NCBI GenBank assembly: GCA_013400975.1
Contig: WBMZ01008619.1
Span: 620,001 to 684,000 of the forward strand
Length of the DNA: 64,000 bases
Direction of reading: 5' to 3'
Source of the DNA: Atrichornis clamosus
Lineage: Eukaryota; Chordata; Aves; Passeriformes; Menuridae
The translations under genes and the position numbers were made by a program. A model generated the notes under the pieces. That model worked only from the letters and a program-made list of their open reading frames with translations, was not told the origin of the DNA and did not search any database. Shown here piece after piece: positions 36,845-48,300 of the stretch (its first letter is position 1; each line of letters begins with the position of its first letter).

Positions 36845-39800
36845 GGCGACAATTTGGCTTTGATCATTTCTGCTGAAAAGATTCAGGACTGATGGCTTAG
36901 GACTGTTATGAATTTCTGCTCTCCACTGTGATTTAATGTAGTTTGACCTACACAGCGTATCCCTGCTGATTCCTTTGCCCCTGTTGGAATTGGGAATGGA
37001 ATGAAAATTATTTTCTGCAGTTATGAATGTGTAGAAACAGCAGTGAAAGATGATGAAGTCAGAGCTGTTCGCGTTTGGGCCTGCCATGGCAAAACTTCCA
37101 GAGCCCCCCCAGTCCCTTCATTTGAGGACATTTCAATTTACTTCAGATTTAATCCATTTCTGCTGGAGAAGATTCCCAGAGCCTCAGGAGTCGCATGCTC
37201 TTGGCAAAACTACATCAGCACTTGTACTTTGGAAGGTTGCATCTTTTGAGGCCTTGCCTTGTGAAAGTGCCCCTGGCAGATGGTCTCAATTTATTAATCC
37301 TGTGTAATAGCACCTCTTGTATTCCTTGTGGAAGATGCACCAGCTCGCCATGTCTGCAGAGAGGGAGTGTTCCAGGTCAGATCAAACCCCATCCTGTGGC
37401 TCTTTTGGCTGTGTGGCAGTAGATAAGGAGAGGGAGACTGTGAGATCGCGATGCCAGAGCCTCCACACGTGCCCTGCTGGGCACCCCAGCCTGGAGGGAA
37501 CACATGGATCACGCCTTGCTGGAAACTCCTGAAACATGAAGTTCCTGCAGTTAACAGATCACAGAAAGCTATTTTGGGGTTAGCAAGCTACAGACCTCAA
37601 AATGCTCCCTGTTGTGTTCCCTGGAGAGGGCTATGGCTCTTCTCCAACCGAGTCTTCCTCTCTGTCAGAATCCAGCCCGCTGCTACTTAATGCAGATTTT
37701 AACAAGATGTGCTTGAATCCAATATGTGCTGACAATATTTGATCCCCTCCTGCTGTAATGTTGGAAGTATCTGCTTAGAGAGAGGAATTGTTTCCTTTTT
37801 TTTTTCCCCTCTCTTTTTTCCTGCCATTTTCAAGTCTAATTTCCAAGTCATGACATGTAGAGGGTGTCTGAGCAAATCTCATCAGCCTTCTGCCTCCGTT
37901 AAGGAGGACAGCTGAGATACTTTTTAACACCTCCATTCCTTCCTTGCTGCAATCTGTTTTGATTAAAATTGCACAGGGTTCTCATCTGCATATTTATCAT
38001 TCCACATACCCACAAATCATCTCACAACTCTGCCACTCCTGAATGTTCAGGGGAGACTGGAGTGCTGCACCAGGACTTTAAAGTATGCAGACATTAATTT
38101 AGTTTCTCACACCTGCTGCTTTCCAGCAAATATGTCTTTAGGGAAGGAAAATATTCATACATTACCTTTGCTTAGTATTCCCCAGGAGTTGGGATTCCTG
38201 GGGTTTTTTCAAGATTGACTGAAAATTTCCTATTAAGAAACAAATTTCTAATTAAATGGAAAAGTCCTGAAAAAGTTCTGATGTCGGGAGGGGGGCGAGA
38301 GGAAGAGGGAATGTCTAAACAAAGAAATAACCCTTTTTAATAACATTTTTCAGCTTTTGACAGCCAGACTGTGATGTGCTTTCAGATCTTCAGATGAAAG
38401 GGCTGCAGTGGAAATGAAAATTATTCCTTCCCTTTGTGCTATTGACAGTTCATCTTACTTCCACCACGTTATTATTACTAGCCAGTCATCAGGTTTTTAA
38501 GGAGTGTTTTCTAGAAATAGTCTTTTTCTTCTCTTTGGTTAAAATATAACTTTTATCATTAGTGTCTATACAAGAAAAATATTTTTACCTGAATCTCCTT
38601 TTGCCCCAGCTGGTACTGCAGAGATGCCATGATTTGCTTCTCAGTTCATAGTCTCCATTTTTTAACAGGAAATTTAAATGTATGAGAGGCCACAGCACCT
38701 TTTATTCTTATTTATATTGCGGTTCTGCCTCAGGAAATGGGACAGAAGGTGATAACTCTTGCCCAAGGAGGGGGATGGCTGTGGGAAGATGCCAATGACC
38801 AGATGGGCAGAACATGAGTTTTAGACTTTAATGTTCTTCATGACAAGCAGGACATTTTGCAGGCCATTCACAGCATCACTGCCAAGATTTTTGTAGTCAG
38901 GGAGGCAGGAAAACATGAGGGCACAGTTCATTAGGATGAGTAGTGTTCCCTATTAGACAGAATGTTTGTAAAAATAGACACACTTTTGGTCATACAAACC
39001 TCCCACCATACCTGACACATCACCCTGCTCCTCGTACATACTGCAAGGCCAAACTCATGCTGAGCAGGGTCATATTCTTTGGCAAACCCTTGCTGCAAGA
39101 CTTTTAGGTGCCCGTAAAAAAATTCTTTGCAGATGTCTGATGTCTGCAAAGAAAATATAGAGAGGATTTCTCCAAGAGGCAGGTTTAAAATACCTGAGCT
39201 GTTCTGAAGGGAAAATGGGGGGACATGAAGGAACAACAGAGCCTGGCAGTTGCTGTGGCTTCCATTTCTCTCTAGAACACCGTGCTCCAGGGTGGTCCTT
39301 TGTGGTCCGAGCTGTTGTTTGGATATGTTTGAGGAACTGGAAGGATGTCATCTTTGTTCTCCCAGCCAAGACTGTGGCTAATGTATAAATAACTGGAGGA
39401 AGGTGTCTTGTTTTGTGGATGTCAGATCCAGGAGTGGAGCTCAGCGAATCGTGCTGGGCCCTTGGCAGATGGGATGGGGAACACCTGACGGGAATGAATT
39501 AGCTCAGACATCACACGAGGTGTCAAAGCACAGGGGTCACAGAGCAGACAGGGAATGCTGCTTCTAGATCACCACGATGTTTCCTCATAAACTTCAAAAG
39601 GATGTCAGCCAAGACATGTTAAGTCTTCCAGTACCATCTATAAACTGAGAGGTTTGGCTGCCTCTAATGCAACGAGTGTCCAGGCAAAGTGTTGGTGTTC
39701 ATGTGGCTTTCATCAGCAGAGAAGGTAACAGTGACACTGGCTCTTGCCAGAAGCCGGTTTTTCATTTTCCAGGCATATTAAAGAATTAAGAGTTTGTACC

Positions 39801-41762
39801 ATCATTAAGTGACTTGCAAACTCACACAGGTCAGCAGGAAAAAGTGCAGTCGATTTCCTTGGTTTGGGCGAGGCCCATATTCCTGGAGGTTGGGATTACA
39901 AAAGCCATAAGGAAACTGATGCTCAACTTTCACTAAAATTCAGTGAGAATTAGATGCAGAGCTGCTTCCAGTTTGTTCCATTTTCCATTGGTGATCCATC
40001 TGTCAAGCAGCCTGTCCCTTTAATGACTACTTGAGGGTTAGGCATCAATTTTAGCTGTATGACCTTGTCTTGGGGCAAAAAGTGTATAGCACACGGAATT
40101 GCATGGAAAGCAGTTTGCAAACCCCAAATGAGAGTGCTTGAGACTAAAAGCACACTTCAAATGGAGTCCTGAACATGTTTCATGAACTGACAACCCAATT
40201 TAGGGATTGGTCTGAGTCAGACGTGAGACCTGGACCATGTCTGTCTCTGTTATTCTTTATTAACCACCTTGTGATCTCTTCTGGTGCAGACAGGGCTCGC
40301 AGAAATATTTGAACAAATGGGGTAAGTGTTAGAAATGCCTTAAAGCTGACTGGTTTTCCATAAGAAGGCAAAAGCCTTCCCTGCTGCTTGTTTACTTCTG
40401 ATTTATTCCCCAGTAAAAAGGGGTGAAGTTTGCTCTTTGTGAACTCAGCATTGCCCACAGAACCCACTAAACTTCAGAGAAGTGTCTGATGCATTATTGT
40501 CATTCTCTCACAAAAACAGCTGGGATATCATGGGAAAAATGATCTCTACACTTTGGGGGAAGCAGAAGGCTGGAAGAAGCTGGTCTCTCATCTGACAAAT
40601 AAATTATCAACAAAACTGTGGTGTTTAGAGGATAAATTGCTGTTTCCTCCATGACTGGCGTTTCACTAGCTCACAACCAGTGAAAGCACGGTCACTGATC
40701 CAACCACTGAACCAAGCTTTCCTGGGAATAGGAAGGAAAACAAATGCTAAGATGACATTTATTAGGTGTGCTTGTTCAGGCAGTCCATTAGCTGCTTTGG
40801 CTTCTCTCTCTACGTGCTGAGGGGCTGATTCTGCATGGAAGTCAGGGGATGTCTTTCTGCTCTCTTGGTTTCTGCCATTGAAAAGGAACACGCACAAACT
40901 GAGGAGGAAGAGGAAATATTGGAGCTAATTGAAAAGAGTGAATTTCAGGAAGAGCTGTACAGCCCAGCCAGGTGCTTGCAGCCGTGAGCGAGTTATTGTG
41001 TTATAGCTGAGGAAAGATCAGGCAGTGGGAAATGCTGCCTAGTTAAAAGGGAGATTGGCTGCTCAAAAGGCATTTTTACACACGTATTTTTATTGTTGTC
41101 TCTGTTGTAGGAGTCTCGGCTTCTGTTGTGTCTCACTGCTTTTATGCTAAAATATCCCTGTGTTACCAGCACTGACACCAGAACCTTCAAACTCCATTTT
41201 ATCTTCATGTTGTAGGTAAACTATCATGCAGTGGAACTCACTATGGGGCTGCAAGCCCTGGAGTTCAGATTCCAAAGCAATTGGAGTAATTTAAAGCATA
41301 TAACAAAGGGATGGAATGAGCTTGGTGGTGTTGATGCAGCTTTTGATGATGTTTTGAGTTTCTTACATGATCCAACCTAGAGCAGCCTTCAAGCAGTGGA
41401 TGAGTGAAGGAAACACAGAATTTAACATCAGCTGAATCATAACAGAACCTATATTTATTTTATCTACCTCTGTTTTCAGTTGAGCTGAGACTCAGCAGGC
41501 ATCTTTGCTTGAGGCAGTTAAGCTTTCCATAACCCACTGTATTTGCTGTAACCTGAACATAGCAGGAGCTTTCTTCGTCTGCTGACATTTCCTTCAGAAT
41601 CACACTGAGATCCTGGAAAACCACTGTTATTTTTATAAGAGCAAGCTCAGCAGCTTGGGTGGAGTGTGATGGTCCTGTCCTCTGAGCATGCAGCACACAA
41701 GCAGCATCACACACGGTGATGTAGCTGCAGTTCATCCCTTACACTGTTCCTTCTTCTTTTAG

Positions 41763-41892
41763 GGAACAACAGTGCCAGGAAAGAAAAGGATATCCAGCTT
41801 GGTTTGACCTGGCTCTCCAATTTCTGCTCCAGATTACAAAGGCCAAACAGACATAAGACGCTCTCAGCCTCAAAAGGGAACTGAGCACCACA
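41763..41892 (+). other. TNC: TNC exon 2, 5'UTR part
   Basis: 130 nt between the intron 1 acceptor (TTCTTCTTTTAG) and the ATG at 41,893. It contains no upstream ATG. The bases before the start, CACCACA, put A at -3, with G at +4, a strong initiation context. Confidence 0.85.
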
Positions 41893-42355
41893 ATGGGACT
41901 CCCCAGCAGGGTTCTGGCCTGCGCCATCCTGGCTTTGCTGTCCCAGCACATCAGCGGGGGACTCATCAAGAGAATTATCCGGCAGAAGAGGGAGACTGGG
42001 CTGAACGTGACCTTGCCAGAGGATACTCAGCCTGTGGTTTTTAACCATGTCTACAACATTAAGCTGCCTGTTGGCTCCCTCTGCTCCGTGGACCTGGACA
42101 CGGCCAGTGGTGACGCGGACCTGAAGGCGGAAATTGAGCCTGTCAAGAATTACGAAGAGCACACGGTGAATGAGGAGAACCAGATCGTCTTCACGCACCG
42201 GATCAACATTCCCCGCAGGGCCTGTGGCTGTGCAGCTGCCCCAGACATTAAGGATCTGCTGAGCAGACTAGAGGAGCTGGAGGGGCTGGTCTCCTCCCTC
42301 CGGGAGCAGTGTGCCAGTGGGGCTGGATGCTGTCCTAATTCCCAGGCAGTAGAAG
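41893..42355 (+). CDS. TNC: TNC exon 2: signal peptide, propeptide, hexabrachion assembly domain
   Basis: It encodes residues 1-154 and the first base of codon 155. Residues 1 to about 22 are a hydrophobic signal peptide ([10 protein letters not shown] core). [10 protein letters not shown] at 24-33 is the basic propeptide with a furin-type site before E34. N38 is in an NVT sequon. Cysteines at 64, 111, 113, 140, 146 and 147 fit those known to disulphide-link arms and trimers. Residues about 118-139 ([20 protein letters not shown]) form the heptad coiled coil that makes the trimer. Six arms assemble by joining two trimers. The donor is GAAG|GTAAG. Confidence 0.97.
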
Positions 42356-45300
42356 GTAAGGCAGAGTGGGGAGCTGCTCTTGGGGAAATTCTCATGCTGG
42401 CTGTAGATGCCGTTTAGAGGGACACTCCAATCTGTTTCAAGAATGAGCACAAGTCAAGCTGTTAAATTTGAAACTTAATCAAAACTGGGAATGTGTCTGG
42501 CCAGCGTGCAAGGTACATTCATTCACAGTTCCACGGCTTAACGGATCTGTGGGTCAGGAGTCGGCCTGGGATCCTTTGTGGCTGTGGCACTGAGCATGGA
42601 CAGCACTTGGGCACGGTGACAATCTGTGTCGAAGTTAAGATTAAAACTCACAGAATCCAAGCTCTTGGCTCCATTTTTGTCCCCTTGAGGAAGCTGCCAA
42701 TGTAACCATTTTCGCTTCCAAGTTTTCTTTAGTAGAGACCAATAAAAATACAGCAGGACATAAGGCAATAGACAAGCACAAATAGTTAAAGAAGGGGGAA
42801 AAACGGTATCTGTCCAGCTGGTTTTTAAACTGAGGGAAGGGGTTGGTCATACAAGAGAGAAAACACAAGTCTTCTTGGGAATGGTGTGTCCCTCCAAGCT
42901 TAGAGAGGCCTCTCAGTTGCTGATACAGCTGATGATACAATGTGCTGCCTGGCTTTTTGTGTTCTGGAGTCAATGGGTGAATAATGTTTCGTGGTGCATG
43001 CCCTAATGAAGCAGTCAGGAAAGCTGCTCAGTCACTGGAAGAGGATTTTGAGAAGGGAGGAGGAATCCAGCAAGCTCAATTACCAAGTAGTTGGCAGGGG
43101 CTCTTCCCTGGCATTAGAGAGAATTAAAGCTTTCCTGGTAAAGTAAATCTCACTGGAGAATGCAGGTTAAAAACTAAAGTGATTCTGGAAATTATATCCT
43201 ATAGAGAACTAGGAAAATCAGAGCCCTTTCAGGTTGTGCGTGGCCTAAGGAAGGGCCAAGGGAGTAACGGGTTTTCTGGGTTGTCGGTGCAGGTCGCCTG
43301 GACACAGCCCCGTACTGCAGCGGGCACGGCAACTACAGCATCGAGATCTGCGGCTGCATCTGCGAGCCCGGCTGGAAGGGCCCCAACTGCAGCCAGCCCT
43401 CGTGTCCCTCCGACTGCAACGACCAGGGCAAGTGCGTGGACGGGCTCTGCGTGTGCTTCGAGGGCTACACGGGCTCGGACTGCGGCCAGGAGCTGTGCGG
43501 GCGCGGCTGCGGCGCCCACGGGAGCTGCGTGGGCGGGCGCTGCGTGTGCCACGAGGGCTTCTCCGGCCACGACTGCAGCGAGCCCCTGTGCCCCAGCAAC
43601 TGCCACGGCCGCGGGCGCTGCGTGGACAGCGAGTGCGTGTGCCACGAGGGCTACACGGGCGAGGACTGCGGCGAGCTCATCTGCCCCAACGACTGCTTCG
43701 ACCGCGGGCGCTGCCTCAACGGGACCTGCTTCTGCGAGGAGGGCTTCACGGGCGAGGACTGCGGCGAGCTCTCCTGCCCCAACGACTGCAACGGCAACGG
43801 GCGCTGCGAGAACGGGCTGTGCGTGTGCCACGAGGGCTTCGTGGGCGACGACTGCAGCGACAGGAGGTGCCCCAGCGACTGCCACAACCGCGGGCGCTGC
43901 GTGGGCGGGCGCTGCGTGTGCCACGAGGGGTACCTGGGCGAGGACTGCGCGGAGCTGCGCTGCCCCGGGGACTGCCGCGGCCGCGGGCGCTGCGTGGGCG
44001 GGCGGTGCGTGTGCGACGAGGGTTTCATCGGGGAGGACTGCGGCGAGCTGCGGTGCCCCGGCGACTGCCACGGCCGCGGGCGCTGCGAGAGCGGGCGGTG
44101 CGTGTGCCACCAGGGCTTCACCGGGGCCGACTGCGGCCAGCTGCGCTGCCCCAACGACTGCCACGGGCGCGGGCTGTGCGCCAATGGTCAGTGCGTGTGC
44201 GGCCAGGGCTACACGGGCGAGGACTGCGGCGAGCTGCGCTGCCCCGGCGACTGCCACGGCCGCGGGCGCTGCGTGGAGGGACGCTGCGAGTGTGACAGTG
44301 GCTTCACGGGGGAGGACTGCGCGGAGCTGTCGTGCCCCAGCGACTGCCACGGGCGCGGGCGCTGCGTCGACGGGCGCTGCGTGTGCCAGCAGGGCTTCGT
44401 GGGCGAGGACTGCCGGGAGCGCTCCTGCCCCAATGACTGCAACAGAGCCGGGCGCTGCGTGGACGGGCGGTGTGTCTGCGAGGATGGCTACATCGGGGAC
44501 GACTGCTCCGATGGTGGGTTGTGATGTCCCTGGTGGTCTGCTTCCCCTTGGTAATGCCCTGTGTCCTTCCAGCCCTCGGAGGCTCTGTGAACCTTTTCCA
44601 CAGAGCTGGGCCCTATTGCTGCTTTTCTTTGGCACAGTCCAGACAGCGAAATCAGAGGTGTAACGACACCAGTAGCAGGTTCTTGACATCCCTTAGTTGT
44701 CAGGGCTACGTGGTGTAGCAGTTTCTGGTGACTTTTAGCGGTCAACGAGACAACAGGCATTGATAATGGTGTTGCAGTCCATTTGTTATGTCCATTTCTG
44801 CTCCCACCTCTGTCACTGGAGCTGTAGCCAGCACTGGCTGGGATTTGTCACCATGACCCTTAAGTTTCTCATAGTACTTGATGCTAAAAAAAAAAAAGCA
44901 TCTGAAGGAAACTGTCCTAGCTAAGGAGAAGAGGGGGATGTGTCCAGAGTCTTCTTACTACATGGCTGTAGACTGTATTTACATATATATATAAGTATAT
45001 GTATGTATGTATATTAGATCAGACAGAAGCTTAGAGGAAAATCAAGTGGAAACTCATCTGTAAAGTCACATGCTTGGTTTCCCACCACCACTGACTCTAT
45101 GGAAATGGATAGAAAATTTTGGCAGCCTTATAATGACAAGCAATACTCTATAAATGAGGTAGTTTTCTTTAGTAGATCTGAGGGGGGAAATTCTGAAACT
45201 GAATTTTTGTAGAGTAATCAAAGAGTATTTTGGGGTTGGGAACACTATAAAAGACAATGAATACCCTTTAAAAGAACTGCTCATCTTTCATCTCCTCCTT

Positions 45301-48300
45301 CCAGAAGATGCCTAAGCCCCATTTTGTGCTCTTGCACGAGCAGATCTTTTGAAAGTATTTACTAAAATAATAATGTTTTATTTTACTTTGGAAAATCTGT
45401 GCAAATCCTAGGACTTTTAACTCTACAATCACATGTTGCTGGCAGTTGAATTAAACATCTGAATCCCGTGGCACCCAGCTGTAGCAGTCTTGTGCTGCAG
45501 CCATGAGAGGAGCAGCTGGAATACAGTCAGCCAGAGGTTGTGTGCAAGTGTGAGAGGAGAAGTTGGCCCGTGACTTCTGGAAATGTCTGTAGTCTCCATC
45601 AGCTGAGCATTCCTTTCCTCAGCAGTTAATCTGTGGGACATGCCTTCCCCACTCCCTGCTCGCGAGATGAGCCTGACCAACCGCTCCTGGGAAAATGTGA
45701 AACTGGGCAAGTCATTATCTTCTGAGCCTTGAGAACTTCTTATAACTTTGTTTTGCCTTTTCTTTTTCCCCCTCCCATTCCCAGTGTCCCCTCCAACTGA
45801 GCTGACTGTGACCAACGTGACGGATAAAACCGTCAATCTGGAGTGGAAACACGAGAACCTCGTCAACCAGTACCTCATCACCTACGTCCCTACCAGCAGT
45901 GGGGGCTTGGACATGCAGTTCACCGTGCCAGGAAACCACACAGCTGCCACCATCCATGAGCTGGAGCCAGGTGTGGAGTACTTCATCCGTGTCTTTGCGA
46001 TCCTTAAAAACAAGAAGAGTATTCCAGTCAGTGCCAGGGTAGCCACATGTGAGTTTAATATTCCCTGTATTCATTCTTCCATCTATTCCACTTGCATCCC
46101 TTTTCTGGGGTGTTGCTTATTTTGTGTTTTCTGTTTTCAATTCATTAGTATTGACTTGCCTCCCTCTTTTGGGGGTATTACTTATTTCATATTTGCTGTT
46201 TTCAGTTCATATGTATTGATTTGCATCTCCTTTTTTGGGATATTATTTCTTTTGTATTTTCTACTTTCAATTCATCTTTTGGCCTGGACAAAAAGAGCCT
46301 TGTGCGCTTTCATTTTCTACTTTTTTCCGATACCAAGGAGTGTGGTAGAAGTACAGTTCACAAGCTCTTCTGATCTCTGCAGTGCTCCCCGCCCCCCCAA
46401 GATGGAGACTTTGTGAATTAAGAATATTGGCTTTTTAATTATAATGTACATTTTAAAATGCTGGTAATTCTTACTGAAGAAAAGATTAAATGGTAGCAAC
46501 ATGTGAAAGACCAATATGCAATCACTTGAATTCAAACTCTTTTGGCTAAAATGGAGATTATATTTGTTTTCCATCTTTGCTGTGTTTTACTACAGCTTAC
46601 CTCTTATCTGTCTGTTTGTTCTTGAGTTGTTAATCTTCCTTTTTGTTTTGTGCACGTCACCATCATATCTAAACATTCCAGCCTCAAAAGATGCTCTTTG
46701 ACTTGTGTCACTCATTTCTAGAGACCTGGGGCAGGACTCATCTCCCTTGATTTCAAATGTCCACACCAGGCTTCTTTCAAGAGGGCACAAAAAAGAGATT
46801 CTAGGGCAAAATTGATTTTCCTCTAAGGTGACATCTAAACCAGCTCAGAGGAAAGTCTCTCCAAAGCCAGAATAACTGCATCTGAGGAGGGTTTAACCAG
46901 CTCAGCTGCAGATCCCTGCCTGGCAGACATTTCTAGTGGTGGAAGGATGTCCCAGCCCCGTGCCCTCTTCATGGGAACCCATTCATGTGAGGATATCCCT
47001 TTTCTCTGCCACAGATCTGCCTGCTCCAGAGGGTCTGAGGTTCAAATCTGTTGGGGAAACATCTGTCCAGGTGGAGTGGGACCCTCTGAACTTTTCCTTT
47101 GATGGCTGGGAGCTGGTCTTCCACAATATGGTAAGGAAGCAGTTTCATGTCTAAAGCGAAAGATCCTGGATTTTTTAATGCTTACATATACTCACTGATT
47201 GTTCCATGTGTTCCAGAAAAAGGATGATAATGGTGATATCACCAGCAGCTTGAAAAGGCCAGAGACATCCTACATGCAGCCAGGTTTGGCCCCTGGGCAG
47301 CAGTACAACGTGTCCATCCACATAGTGAAGAACAATACCAGAGGACCAGGACTATCCAAAGTGATAACCACAAGTAAGCACAACCTGTTCTTGGCCTCTG
47401 TTTAGTTGGCCACCAACAAAGCTTCTGCTGTTTGGTGTAGCCCAGGGGTGGTTCAAACAAGAGAAAGTCAAGCTTTATAGTGTGAATTAATGGGGGGAAA
47501 AGGAAGTAGTGAAGCTGTTAATGAGGAAAAAACCAATTCCTCTGCAAATCACCTGTTTGAAGCAGAAAGGAAATTTAAGTTCATCTAGAAGGTAGCAGGC
47601 ATTATGCACTTTTATTCCTTTTTCAAGATGTGCATCAGCAGGAACTAGAATTTCTTTGATCCTGGTTATACTTGCATGAAGAATGTATGAAGGTCTTAGG
47701 GTTTCTGCTCGCCTTTCCTTTGGCAGCTTCTGGTGTGAATGAATTCTGATGAATTTGCTTCTGGTGGATTGACTCCATTTGGAGCCTAAAACTTTAGGAA
47801 TAAAGGAAGAGGATAAACCTCAGTTGGTAGAAGGCACTCATTTTAATTTTGCTCTGAATCAGCAGTTAAAGGCACGAGTGTGTTTTTCATGGCAAGATTT
47901 CTTTTAAAAAGCACCTTTTCTTCTCTCTTTTGCTGGGTGACAGAGCTGGATGCCCCCAGCCAGGTGGAGGCAAGAGACGTCACCGACACCACCGCCCTCC
48001 TCACGTGGTCCAAGCCCTTGGCTGAAGTGGAAGGCGTTGAGCTCACTTATGGCCCCAGGGACATTCCGGGGGACAGGACGACCATTGATCTCTCCGAAGA
48101 TGAAAACCAATATTCCATTGGGAACCTGAGGCCGCACACAGAGTATGAGGTGACGCTCGTCTCTCGCCGAGGGGACATGGAGAGCGACCCTGTGAGAGAA
48201 GTGTTTGTCACAGGTGAGAGGCTGGGAAGGGCACACAGTGACCAGCCTGTGCTGTTTGTGCCGTGCTGCTGGAGCTGGCAGTTGCTGCTCAGCACGGAAT

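Larger units (their letters stand above)
18352..41762 (+). other. TNC: TNC intron 1 (23.4 kb)
   Basis: It is bounded by GTAAGT at 18,352 and TTCTTCTTTTAG ending at 41,762. It holds three minus-strand CR1 fragments (separate entries) and A- or T-rich tracts, including A/C-rich sequence at 32,221-32,268 and A15 at 36,830-36,844. None of its open frames (up to about 180 codons, e.g. 25,138-25,680 minus) has a domain or looks coding. The first intron of TNC is also long in other vertebrates, and regulatory elements are plausible but cannot be identified without alignment. No RNA gene recognised. Confidence 0.75.

Noticed and set aside
43179..44663. 494-codon plus-strand frame overlapping exon 3, and a 297-codon frame at 43402-44295
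   Set aside because: Ala/Thr/Arg-rich and Arg/Leu/Pro-rich phase shadows of the cysteine-patterned EGF frame. They ignore the splice sites that join exon 3 to its neighbours in the true frame.
43229..44689. 486-codon minus-strand open frame opposite the EGF exon
   Set aside because: Composed of repeated Ala/Val/His-rich units that mirror the EGF repeats. The lack of antisense stops follows from GC-rich codons in the real sense frame.
44880..44900. GATGC-TA12-GCATC stem resembling a bacterial terminator
   Set aside because: The locus is a vertebrate intron; a five-base stem around an A run is expected by chance.
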